A DNA stretch of 22,211 nucleotides from a virus. The stretch spans positions 1 to 22,211 of IMG/VR virus record IMGVR_UViG_3300027733_000224; one strand, written 5' to 3'. Both the position numbers and the translations under genes were made by a program. Shown one piece after another: positions 1-6,249 of this stretch. Every line of letters starts with the position of its first letter. Position 1 is the first letter of the stretch. A model generated the notes under the pieces. It was not told the origin of the DNA. It ran no database searches and saw only the letters and a list, made by a program, of their open reading frames with translations.

Positions 1-780
1 ATCCTCCTGGTGAGTGTGCGCGAACACGACATTGCCGGCCGTTTTTCCAGCAGCGGAAGCGGCAGCGTTTTTGCCTCCGCCTAGCTCATGCACGAAGAAG
101 ATTTTCCCCAGCTTGATCCAGCCGGGCGGCAGACCCTGAATGTGATGCTCACCGCGCCCGTAGTAACTGATCCCGCGCTCCTCAAGGCGCAGTAGGACCT
201 TCGGGGAGATCAACTCCCGCAGGAACGTGGAGTCCCGTGTGTGGCGCATAGTCTGGTCAACAATCCAACGCTCCACTCGGTCTTCGTGATTGCCCTCAAT
301 GTAGTGGATCACCGCTCTCGGTGCGGCCTTTTGCACCTCGTCGAGAAACCAGTTTCCCGCAGCAATGTCCTCTTGCCAGCTGTATTCGGTTTGCGAAACG
401 TAACCGAGGACATGATGAGCCGCGAGGAAGCCGCCACACTCAATGATGTCTCCGTTTAGCACGATCTCATCGGGATTCCAATCGCGCAGGTCGCCAAGGA
501 ACGCTTCGACGGCCTGGCGGTCCATCATCTGACCATGCACGTCGTTCGCAATGATGCGGACAAAATCATCCTTTGCGGGTTTCGGTTTCGTCCTCGATGC
601 GTTGCCAGCGTATCGTGCCTTTTGCAAATCTCCATATTCAACCAGTAACTCATCGCGATCCTTTGTGACCGCCACAAGCTCCTGCTTGAGCTTCGACAGC
701 GCAGCGCGAGCCTTGGTCACTTCAGAAATCGCGTCGTTGTCAGAGACGCGCATGGCGGATAGGTCAATTCCTTCAGACAT
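1..780 (-). CDS. Calcineurin-like metallophosphoesterase (C-terminus cut by window edge)
   Basis: 260 codons are open from the ATG at 780 to base 1 with no stop, so the C-terminus is missing. Residues about 15-56 look like a charged coiled coil. From residue 73 the metal-binding motifs of calcineurin-type phosphoesterases appear in order: NDVHG (D80, H82), LNGD (D111), EGNHED (N164, H165), VHELG (H231) and AHTH (H255, H257). The fold is therefore well supported; the substrate is not. Family members hydrolyse phosphodiesters or phosphomonoesters with a two-metal centre, and phage members are variously linked to nucleic acid or nucleotide processing. The start overlaps the end of the upstream HTH gene by 8 nt, which supports this ATG and suggests co-expression. 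Confidence 0.85.
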   Translation of the reverse strand, partial: MSEGIDLSAMRVSDNDAISEVTKARAALSKLKQELVAVTKDRDELLVEYGDLQKARYAGNASRTKPKPAKDDFVRIIANDVHGQMMDRQAVEAFLGDLRDWNPDEIVLNGDIIECGGFLAAHHVLGYVSQTEYSWQEDIAAGNWFLDEVQKAAPRAVIHYIEGNHEDRVERWIVDQTMRHTRDSTFLRELISPKVLLRLEERGISYYGRGEHHIQGLPPGWIKLGKIFFVHELGGGKNAAASAAGKTAGNVVFAHTHQED

Positions 781-1171
781 ATTGCTTGGCAGTTTCGGGG
801 TTCATCACGACCGGCACCCACTCGTCAGGTTCAACCTCGACGTATTTTAGGCAACAAAGGTCTTTTGCATGGCGTCGGATTGTCTCCTCTCCCATGCCCC
901 ACTCTTGCGAAAGTTTTCTGACATCGAAACCGCGACCGAGCGGAAGCCGCTTGATGTATTTCGCAGCCGATTCTGCTGGACGCCGTGGAAGCACTCTCAG
1001 CTTGCTCAGGAGCAATCCCTGATCCTGTTGCGGTGCCGTTGGAACATGTCCCATTTCAGCGCGGACCTTGGCGACCTCTTCCGCTGGGACCGCCAGATTA
1101 TTGGCGATCCGGTAATTCGGCAAAGACGGATTCCGATTGATCGAGTTTTGAATGCGTTGAGTATTGTCCAT
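773..1171 (-). CDS. Helix-turn-helix protein, probable phage regulator
   Basis: A 132-aa protein starting MDNTQRIQ; the ATG at 1171 lies 1 nt after the stop of the zincin gene, so the in-frame extension up to 1291 is rejected. There are two possible DNA-binding segments: residues about 18-40 (RIANNLAVPAEEVAKVRAEMG, pattern like a small HTH) and residues about 82-106 (DVRKLSQEWGMGEETIRRHAK), followed by a short strand-rich tail (KYVEVEPDEWVPV) that could be a wing. No enzyme motif is visible. A DNA-binding role is inferred from the HTH pattern; the target is unknown. Its place just before the phosphoesterase gene suggests the pair is functionally linked or marks the boundary to another phage module. 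Confidence 0.7.
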   Translation of the reverse strand: MDNTQRIQNSINRNPSLPNYRIANNLAVPAEEVAKVRAEMGHVPTAPQQDQGLLLSKLRVLPRRPAESAAKYIKRLPLGRGFDVRKLSQEWGMGEETIRRHAKDLCCLKYVEVEPDEWVPVVMNPETAKQYV

Positions 1172-1172
1172 G

Positions 1173-1451
1173 TCATTCGTTGGTTTGCATTGATTCCAGT
1201 GCTGGAAACAAGAGATTGTCGAGGCAGCGGACCACCGCTTCCTCTTCAAATCGTTTGAGGTGTGACAGGCCAGCGACGGCAAAGCAAGCATGAATCATTT
1301 CATGGCGAAGCGTTTCGAGCGGATTAATCTTGGCAGACGGCCCGAGTCGAATGATCCACTCTTCAGGACTAAACGTGCCGTATTCTGCGAGGTCCAGATC
1401 CTCGATGACCTCGATGCGCTTGCCGCCGATTGTGACGTGATCAGGTATCAT
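1173..1451 (-). CDS. Small zincin-like putative metalloprotease
   Basis: A 92-aa protein starting MIPDHVTIGGK. A longer in-frame ORF begins at 1565, but that extension is low-complexity (Ser/Pro/Asn rich) and lies inside the preceding 62-aa gene; the ATG at 1451 leaves only an 11-nt overlap. The key motif is HEMIH at residues 50-54, the HExxH zinc site of metallopeptidases, followed by acidic FEEEA at 69-73, where a third zinc ligand could lie. The protein is much shorter than typical SprT or ImmA-type zincins, so it may be a minimal domain. Activity and substrate cannot be told from sequence. It is the last gene before the HTH/phosphoesterase pair and directly follows the lysis genes. Confidence 0.7.
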   Translation of the reverse strand: MIPDHVTIGGKRIEVIEDLDLAEYGTFSPEEWIIRLGPSAKINPLETLRHEMIHACFAVAGLSHLKRFEEEAVVRCLDNLLFPALESMQTNE

Positions 1452-1629
1452 TGGGCGTAATTTCCGCGCACATAGCGCCTTCCAGAAGCTCGCTAAGGTC
1501 GATGGCGAAGTCGGCTGCCGAGTATTGTTGAGACTTGGCGAGTTTTCCGGTTTTGATGATGTCACTTAGCCATTCGCGAAGAGAGTGGAGCGTTTCCATT
1601 TCTTCCTGTGAGATCATGTAGACCTTCAT
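1441..1629 (-). CDS. Small hypothetical protein in lysis cassette
   Basis: A 62-aa protein, MKVYMISQEEMETL..., with no recognised family. It is predicted soluble, mainly helical and slightly acidic, without signal peptide or membrane segment. Its ATG at 1629 overlaps the stop of the holin-like gene as ATGA, and its 3' end overlaps the zincin start by 11 nt. The double overlap in the same direction is the main evidence that it is a real gene. Confidence 0.6.
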   Translation of the reverse strand: MKVYMISQEEMETLHSLREWLSDIIKTGKLAKSQQYSAADFAIDLSELLEGAMCAEITPNDT

Positions 1630-1820
1630 TTTGGTGCTTTTTTCTTAAGCAGACTCCAGATCGTTAAAAGCCCGACTGTGATACCGACGACAAGCGAAAA
1701 GATCCGCATTCCCCATTCGATCTGTTCTTGCATGCTAGTCAGCACTGCAAGCGCATTTACGGTCATTCCACAAATTCCCATTACGAGCTTCGACCCGACT
1801 GTGAGATGATCTTCGTTCAT
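1626..1820 (-). CDS. Two-TM holin-like membrane protein
   Basis: A 64-aa protein with two hydrophobic segments, about residues 10-28 (VGSKLVMGICGMTVNALAVL) and 38-57 (MRIFSLVVGITVGLLTIWSL), and a basic C-terminal tail LLKKKAPK. Small size, two membrane spans, a charged C-terminus and an ATGA overlap with the upstream muralytic enzyme gene match class II holins, which open the inner membrane so the endolysin can reach the wall. No sequence family was recognised, so holin is inferred from topology and context. The 57-aa protein at 2567-2740 is a competing candidate; one of the two could be an antiholin. Confidence 0.65.
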   Translation of the reverse strand: MNEDHLTVGSKLVMGICGMTVNALAVLTSMQEQIEWGMRIFSLVVGITVGLLTIWSLLKKKAPK

Positions 1821-2293
1821 GCCGGTTGCAGCTTGTAGGAGGTTCCGTTTACGGTTGCCGGAATGCTTGGCCAGATTTCATAGGTGACCTCGTGCGCGTC
1901 GGTTCCTCCGTGATTCGGATTCGGATCCAGTCCGATGGCTTGAGCTGCGGCTGGCGATAGCTCTCCAATCTTCCGGCGAGGTCCAATGTCGGCCACTACG
2001 CAATCAACTGAGCGGCCTCGATAGCTGGCGCGTGCTTTGCAGCCCATGACGATGCCTCTGGTGCGCTGGATGATGAGCGGAGGGACCACAATAAACGGGA
2101 CAACGTCTGCATCGATGGAGCGGCCATTGAAGCGCAGCGTTGTGTCCGGTTGCCAGCATGGATCGTGATGTGGATTGCTTCCGCCATCGCAGTCAATCGC
2201 GGCCTTGGCTGTCCACCAGGCGCGCTCTTGCCCGGTCGATTGCTCAAGCCGGATGTCGCATCCTTCGATTTTTCCGATGCTGGTTGAGTTCAT
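1817..2293 (-). CDS. GH75 chitosanase-like muralytic enzyme, probable endolysin
   Basis: A 158-aa protein with the pattern of glycoside hydrolase family 75, known mainly from fungal chitosanases: AAIDCDGG at residues 31-38, DPCWQPDTTLR at 44-54, a VVPFIVVPP strand at 64-72, then VVADIGPRRKIGELS at 99-113. D102 and E111 are nine residues apart, the spacing I recall for the two catalytic acids of characterised GH75 enzymes. The C-terminal NHGGTDAHEVTYEIWP also fits. There is no signal peptide, so export would need a holin. Placement between membrane peptides, with ATGA overlaps on both sides, argues it is the lysis enzyme. Whether it cuts peptidoglycan or another glucosamine polymer cannot be told; the family call is from motif recognition. 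Confidence 0.75.
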   Translation of the reverse strand: MNSTSIGKIEGCDIRLEQSTGQERAWWTAKAAIDCDGGSNPHHDPCWQPDTTLRFNGRSIDADVVPFIVVPPLIIQRTRGIVMGCKARASYRGRSVDCVVADIGPRRKIGELSPAAAQAIGLDPNPNHGGTDAHEVTYEIWPSIPATVNGTSYKLQPA

Positions 2294-2373
2294 GGCGTGT
2301 TATCCGGTGGGGTGTAAACCAGCACGTCCCAGAGGACGTAGATGATCGTCAACACCCATTGGGCAAGGATCAT
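2290..2373 (-). CDS. 27-aa single-span membrane peptide
   Basis: A very short ORF encoding 27 residues, mostly one hydrophobic stretch (MILAQWVLTIIYVLWDVLVY), then a TPPDNTP tail. Its ATG overlaps the stop of the lipoprotein gene as ATGA, and its own stop overlaps the ATG of the GH75 gene in the same way. Two precise coupling overlaps plus a membrane-span composition are unlikely by chance, so I call it a gene despite its size. It could be a spanin partner, a pinholin-like peptide or a translational coupler. Confidence 0.6.
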   Translation of the reverse strand: MILAQWVLTIIYVLWDVLVYTPPDNTP

Positions 2374-2570
2374 TTGTCCGAGTGGATGGTTGCGTATGTG
2401 CGGACCGCTAGGCCAGCGAGCGGCACGGCGGAAGGATCAATCCCACCCTTGATCTCGGTCTTTCGAACAGTGCCGTCCAGCAGCGTCTCGGTGATCGTGG
2501 TCGATGGGGCGCAGGACGAGAGTGACCAGACAAGCGCAAAGGCTGCGGCGAGGTAAACGAGAGTTCTCAT
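2370..2570 (-). CDS. Small lipoprotein, possible o-spanin (Rz1-like)
   Basis: A 66-aa protein with an N-terminal lipoprotein signal: hydrophobic LAAAFALVWS and lipobox LSSC with the modified cysteine at residue 20, followed by Ala at +2, which would allow outer-membrane sorting under the usual rule for Gram-negatives. The mature part is about 47 residues, with TITETLLDGTVRKTEIKGG. A tiny lipoprotein inside a lysis cassette resembles outer-membrane spanins, but it lacks the Pro-rich character of Rz1 and has no overlapping inner-membrane coiled-coil partner. The 127-aa coiled-coil protein upstream lacks a membrane anchor. ATGA overlaps on both sides support the start. The lipoprotein call is firm; spanin is inference. 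Confidence 0.7.
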   Translation of the reverse strand: MRTLVYLAAAFALVWSLSSCAPSTTITETLLDGTVRKTEIKGGIDPSAVPLAGLAVRTYATIHSDK

Positions 2571-2740
2571 GGTTTTCCAGTGGCGTTGTAGTCCTTTGAA
2601 ACGTAGCCCATGATGGCGATGGCGACCGGAACTACCCAGGTCTTCCAGTCTTCAAGTTTGGCTCCGTTCTGGAGGATGTTGGTCAATGCTACGAGCGCAG
2701 CAGTAATGACCCCGGCGATGGTTGTTTTGAGATTCTTCAT
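2567..2740 (-). CDS. Small membrane protein, holin candidate
   Basis: A 57-aa protein, MKNLKTTIAGVITAAL..., with a first hydrophobic segment at residues about 7-22 and a second at about 36-46 (WVVPVAIAIMG), separated by a charged linker QNGAKLEDWK. It looks like the short two-segment holin-type proteins common just before phage lysis enzymes. Its ATG overlaps the stop of the 127-aa gene (ATGA), and its stop overlaps the lipoprotein start (ATGA), so start and frame are well supported. Function is inferred from size, topology and position. Confidence 0.65.
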   Translation of the reverse strand: MKNLKTTIAGVITAALVALTNILQNGAKLEDWKTWVVPVAIAIMGYVSKDYNATGKP

Positions 2741-3120
2741 AGTGCTTCAAGTTCGGCTTGTTTGGCAGCGATTTCCGCCGCGATTTCGAGTTTGCGTTTT
2801 TCCACGGAAGGTAATTCGGCAGCGGAGAGAACTTGCTCGATGGCGGAAACTGTGGCAGCGTCATCGAAATCGGCGTCCTTGATGGCATCCTTGATCGAGT
2901 CAATCAGCGAATTCTTCGCGGTGAGCTCGGCTTGGATGAGTTCGGCTTGAGTCTCCAGTTCAGTTACTTTCGCAAGTGTGCCGGAATTGACATCATCAAT
3001 GATATTAGGCCAATCTTCCAGCTTGATCGGGCGCGGTTGAGAGTCGTGGGTTTCGAGAACGTGCGCCCCTTTGAATGTGCCGTCTTCATTACCGCGAATG
3101 AGGATTTCGTATGGTGTCAT
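2737..3120 (-). CDS. Coiled-coil protein following tail fibre gene
   Basis: A 127-aa protein. The N-terminal 50 residues (MTPYEILIRGNEDGTFKGAH...) look like a small globular domain, perhaps ending near NIIDDVNSG. From about residue 52 to the end there is a long helical, heptad-rich stretch full of Ala, Glu and Lys (VTELETQAELIQAELTAKN, then KRKLEIAAEIAAKQAELEAL). No membrane segment or signal is seen. Directly after the 559-aa fibre gene, with an 8-nt gap, it could be a fibre chaperone or minor fibre component; being ATGA-coupled to the lysis genes it might instead belong to them. No family recognised. Confidence 0.65.
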   Translation of the reverse strand: MTPYEILIRGNEDGTFKGAHVLETHDSQPRPIKLEDWPNIIDDVNSGTLAKVTELETQAELIQAELTAKNSLIDSIKDAIKDADFDDAATVSAIEQVLSAAELPSVEKRKLEIAAEIAAKQAELEAL

Positions 3121-3128
3121 AATGGTGA

Positions 3129-4808
3129 TTATTGAGCGACCCAGTTGGTGCCGTTGTAAAATGCTTTAGTGGTGATTGCGCCTCCCCCTACGAGAGTGGC
3201 TAGGAAAGTTGGAGCCAAGGCATCGGTAACGTATGCCGTATCTCCAACAGTTCCGGTTGGAAGCGTGGCGACGGTGTAGCCCTTAAGCTTAACCGCTGCT
3301 CCAGCGATAAATTTTCCGGTGCTTGTAGTAGTCCCCGCCACAAGCATATTGGTCGCGCCAGCATCGGTTGTGGTGCCAATGGAGACACCGCCGCTGGAGT
3401 TCATGTAAAACGCATTTGAAGGCGCATCGTTAGCCATTGAAAATGGCGTTGCAGTAATGCTGCTGTTTGTATCGTTTAAACGTTGAATGGAAAAACGATT
3501 TGACAAATTCCCGAAACGCATCACTCGCAATCCGGTAGTGTTACCTGTCGCATTGACATACATCCACCCTTCTTGCACTCCTTGCGCTGTAACGTAGGAG
3601 CCTCCTGCCGAACCGGTCGCACTAGGGTTTCCAGAAACTGTGAAAAACGCCCTTCCGGCAGTATCTGTCGTAAATGTTACTGATTCCGTAAGTGATCCAG
3701 TTGCTCCAAAAACCTGACCAGATGTGGCGCGTGTGAATGACGGTGTGGTGATCGTCGGACTTGTGAGTGTCTTGTTCGTCAGGGTCTCTGAGCCTGTCAG
3801 TGTTGCCAGTGTGCCGCTCGTCGGCAATGTGACACTAGTCGATGCAGTCGTCGTCAGAGTCAGCGCAAAGTTTCCGCTCGTCGTCAGATTATTCGCAAGC
3901 GAAAGATCGCCAGACAGAGAAACTGTCCGCGCTGTTCCAGTGCCGTCTTTGATCCCGAATCCACCTGTGGCACCATAAATTGCAGTGCGTCCTGCTACAA
4001 CCGTCGGAGCAGTGCCTTGCAGCATGACAAAATGCCCAGCCGCACCTCCTGTCGGAATGCTGGCAAAGTGTCCGGTATTGGTAGCATCGCCGCTGACGTT
4101 TGCTGTGCCGTCGAAGGCAAGTCCAAAGATATTCCTTGATGTAGCCAGCGCGGTTGCCGTGGCGACGTTTGAGGTAGTCAGGGCGAGCGTGCCTGATGCG
4201 TTTGGAAACGCGATGGCACGGTTGGCTGTCGGACTGTGAGAGAGCGTGGTGGTCGAAGCTCCGTCGTAAAGTTTGAAAGTCGAGCCTGATTGGATGTGAC
4301 CCGCAATTGTGTAGATGTTACCACCTGATCCTTCTGTCCAGATCACGCCTGTTTCTCCGCTTATTTTAATGTCGCCATCCGATGTAACCGTCGCAACATT
4401 AATATCTCCAAAAAAAGCTCCGCCAGTGGCGTCCCGCAGAACAAGCTTGTTTGCCGTCGCTGCGCTAGTTGCGTCGGTGATGTCAGCACTGACATGAGTG
4501 TGGACCAATGCCGCATAAACCGTTCCGAAATAACTTGCTAGAGTCGCCTTGATATTCGCCCATGTGACTTTTTTGAGCGCGTTGGATGCTGCCGAGTCGG
4601 TCAATGGCATTGTGTCAGCGTCAACCGGCGTCGTCTTCGCTGTCGCTGCGGTTAGAACTGCGCCGATGCTCGCGTTTGTGATAACGGCATCGGCCCCGGC
4701 TGGGCCTACTCCAGTATTGACAGTAAATGTCCGTTCTTCTCCATCTTGAGTGATTGAGAAGTTTCGAGTGTTTGCTCCCTCGTTGATGATAAATGATCGT
4801 GCCGACAT
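3129..4808 (-). CDS. Tail fibre / receptor-binding-type structural protein
   Basis: A 559-aa protein rich in Thr, Ser, Ala and Gly, with the low-complexity beta-repeat look of trimeric phage fibres. Near the N-terminus is a short GVGPAGADA collagen-like piece. The centre holds repeated segments such as LTTSGNFALTLTTTAS and the phage-fibre signature LTGSETLTNKTLTSPTI (about residues 333-350). The C-terminal 50 residues (YTVATLPTGTVGDTAYVTD, then ITTKAFYNGTNWVAQ) form a tip domain seen at the end of many phage surface proteins. Host-surface recognition is inferred. The start follows the stop of the 115-aa gene with no gap (TAA-ATG), and the last tail gene position fits a fibre. Confidence 0.8.
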   Translation of the reverse strand: MSARSFIINEGANTRNFSITQDGEERTFTVNTGVGPAGADAVITNASIGAVLTAATAKTTPVDADTMPLTDSAASNALKKVTWANIKATLASYFGTVYAALVHTHVSADITDATSAATANKLVLRDATGGAFFGDINVATVTSDGDIKISGETGVIWTEGSGGNIYTIAGHIQSGSTFKLYDGASTTTLSHSPTANRAIAFPNASGTLALTTSNVATATALATSRNIFGLAFDGTANVSGDATNTGHFASIPTGGAAGHFVMLQGTAPTVVAGRTAIYGATGGFGIKDGTGTARTVSLSGDLSLANNLTTSGNFALTLTTTASTSVTLPTSGTLATLTGSETLTNKTLTSPTITTPSFTRATSGQVFGATGSLTESVTFTTDTAGRAFFTVSGNPSATGSAGGSYVTAQGVQEGWMYVNATGNTTGLRVMRFGNLSNRFSIQRLNDTNSSITATPFSMANDAPSNAFYMNSSGGVSIGTTTDAGATNMLVAGTTTSTGKFIAGAAVKLKGYTVATLPTGTVGDTAYVTDALAPTFLATLVGGGAITTKAFYNGTNWVAQ

Positions 4809-5156
4809 TTAATCTGTTGTCTGTTCGATAATTTCCCAAGTGCCTGAAAACTCTGTGCGAATGGTCCCGTCAGTAGAGGTCGTTTCGAGGTCGTAAGAAT
4901 AAACTCCAGCGGCAAGCGTGACGGTGGAAATCGCGCTGATTGTAAATGCCCAATTTGCTGCGCTAGTTATTACAATTCCGGTCGTTGACGAGTCAAGCGT
5001 GAGTGATGTTGATGTTGCGCCCGAGAGCTTGAATTTGATGCGGACCCTTGAAAGGTTCGACGTGTGCAATGACTCGGTGATGTTGGTCGCTGGGAACGTG
5101 TCGCCCTTGACGACTGGCGACCAATCCCACTTTAATGGTTTGAGGTTGAGTGCCAT
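4809..5156 (-). CDS. Baseplate/tail-tip beta-sandwich protein, hypothetical
   Basis: A 115-aa protein, MALNLKPLKWDWSPVVKGDTFP..., with alternating hydrophobic strands and Ser/Thr. The opening (strand, then VKGDTFPATNIT, then RVRIKFKLSG) resembles the N-terminal domain of small phage baseplate or fibre-anchor proteins that start with a KGDT-type turn, but I cannot assign a family. The end TDGTIRTEFSGTWEIIEQTTD fits a beta-sandwich. Immediately upstream of the fibre gene, it probably connects or anchors the fibre; that is inference. Confidence 0.6.
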   Translation of the reverse strand: MALNLKPLKWDWSPVVKGDTFPATNITESLHTSNLSRVRIKFKLSGATSTSLTLDSSTTGIVITSAANWAFTISAISTVTLAAGVYSYDLETTSTDGTIRTEFSGTWEIIEQTTD

Positions 5157-5160
5157 TAGC

Positions 5161-6003
5161 TTAGGATGCCATCAGCGCTATGTAGAGGCGGGTATCGTTG
5201 GCAGCAGCCGTAAAAACGATATTAGCTAGTAGCTCCGCGATGCCGGAATTGTTTGCGATCAATGCTTTTCCGCCAGCAATGATCGGAATCTTGACCGTTG
5301 ATCCGACTGCCATGACGACGCTGCCGGATTCGCAGTAGACAAGAAGCCCCTGGTTGGCGGTCGGGTTAGCGTATGCGACACCCTCGAAATCAACCGTGTC
5401 TCCGCTCCATCCAGTGGCATCCAGACCGCCAGCAAGCGTCGCCGCTGCAAAGCTGCCGTTGGTCATCGTCTCGGTCGTTTCGATGTCATTTCCAGCTTCG
5501 CCAGCGGTCAGTGCCGTGACGGTCATGGTGTCACCGGCGCCAGCCGATGCGGAGGCAGTCAGGTTGGCGGTCGTTGCAGAGCCATAGACGGTGCCTGATC
5601 CGGCGCCAGCGGTGACGGCGACGATCAGGTTGTCAATTGAGTCGGAAGCGGTCGCACCGATCTTGACCTCATTGGCCGTGGTGGTGACTGCGGCCCGCCA
5701 TGTATAGGTTTTCGCTCCAATCTTGACCGTTTCGGCAGCGACCGCATTACCCGAAAGCGTCAACGTTTGAGTCGCTGCAACCGCTGCGGAAGTCGTGTTG
5801 CTGGTGGCGAGTGTATCGCCGTTTACCGTCCCGGTGTGGGTGTTGAGCTTGAGGTAAAGTTGGGCGACAAAAGCAATTGTCGATGCGTTTAAGCTCATCG
5901 AGGTTGCACTTGATCCCAAGGCGGCTGTTTGAGTGATCCAGGTCCGTGATCCGGTTCCGACTGCATCCAGCCCGAAGGTCGCCTTTGCGGAGGTGATAGC
6001 CAT
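5161..6003 (-). CDS. Tail structural protein with repeated beta domain
   Basis: A 280-aa protein dominated by Ala, Thr, Gly and Ser. Residues about 78-195 form a module found in several phage structural proteins: AAETVKIGAKTYTWRA, then NLIVAVTAGAGSGTVYGSAT, then GDTMTVTALTAGEAGNDIET and TNGSFAAATLAGGLD. The C-terminal third (VDFEGVAYANPTANQGLLVY onward) looks like a second beta-rich region. No enzyme motif. The start at 6003 lies 34 nt after the TTGACATTCGC element ending the previous gene. Likely a tip or decoration protein of the tail; the exact role is unknown. Confidence 0.65.
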   Translation of the reverse strand: MAITSAKATFGLDAVGTGSRTWITQTAALGSSATSMSLNASTIAFVAQLYLKLNTHTGTVNGDTLATSNTTSAAVAATQTLTLSGNAVAAETVKIGAKTYTWRAAVTTTANEVKIGATASDSIDNLIVAVTAGAGSGTVYGSATTANLTASASAGAGDTMTVTALTAGEAGNDIETTETMTNGSFAAATLAGGLDATGWSGDTVDFEGVAYANPTANQGLLVYCESGSVVMAVGSTVKIPIIAGGKALIANNSGIAELLANIVFTAAANDTRLYIALMAS

Positions 6004-6040
6004 GCCGCTGATTTCGCTTAAACGTGGCGAATGTCAATTT
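6004..6040 (-). promoter_or_regulatory. TTGACATTCGC element, copy 5
   Basis: Core TTGACATTCGC at 6037-6027 on the minus strand. The upstream gene stops at the TGA inside it (6036-6034). A dyad follows: TTCGC, nine bases, GCGAA. The ATG at 6003 begins 34 nt after the first T. The tail GCGAAATCAGCGGCATG closely matches copy 2. It reads like a -35 box, but no TATAAT-like -10 lies 17 nt on. Confidence 0.55.
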
Positions 6041-6243
6041 TTTGGATAGTTCCTAGCGTCGTCGCAGCAGCCGGAAATCGGAGCGAGCGATGATGGATGA
6101 GTGTTTTCGATTTTTGTGAAGAAATCCTTGGCTGACTCTGGGTTGTTTTCGTTTCCAGCAATACAGGCTCGGCAATTTCTAGGTAACGGCTTTCCACCGT
6201 GGTAACCAAGATTGCATCCATTTTGTAAGTATTTACAGTTCAT
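6034..6243 (-). CDS. Small cysteine-rich protein
   Basis: A 69-aa protein with six cysteines: C3 and C10 near the N-terminus (MNCKYLQNGC), C24 and C27 (NCRAC is at 23-27), and the pair CC at 59-60 (ISGCCDD). The spacing could bind zinc or form disulfides, but no known finger fits. It fills the space between two tail genes, starts 6 nt after the upstream stop, and its stop codon sits in the TTGACATTCGC element. Two other minus-strand frames are open here; this one is chosen for its position and cysteine pattern. Function unknown. Confidence 0.5.
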   Translation of the reverse strand: MNCKYLQNGCNLGYHGGKPLPRNCRACIAGNENNPESAKDFFTKIENTHPSSLAPISGCCDDARNYPKN

Positions 6244-6249
6244 ACTTAA

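Noticed and set aside
773-1291. N-terminal extension of the HTH protein
   Set aside because: Would overlap the zincin gene by over 100 nt; the ATG at 1171 fits 1 nt after its stop.
1996-2247. 83-codon ORF within the GH75 gene
   Set aside because: Different frame over strong GH75 motifs; no recognisable features.
2652-2903. 83-codon ORF across the coiled-coil and holin-like genes
   Set aside because: It conflicts with two ATGA-coupled genes in other frames and has a shadow-like composition.
3724-4749. Several plus-strand Val/Ser-rich ORFs opposite the tail fibre
   Set aside because: Antisense shadows of a repetitive Thr/Ala-rich gene; no plausible starts or family features.
6018-6221. 67-codon alternative minus-strand ORF in the 6.0-6.2 kb interval
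   Set aside because: Overlaps the cysteine-rich ORF, whose start and stop fit the flanking genes better; not certain.
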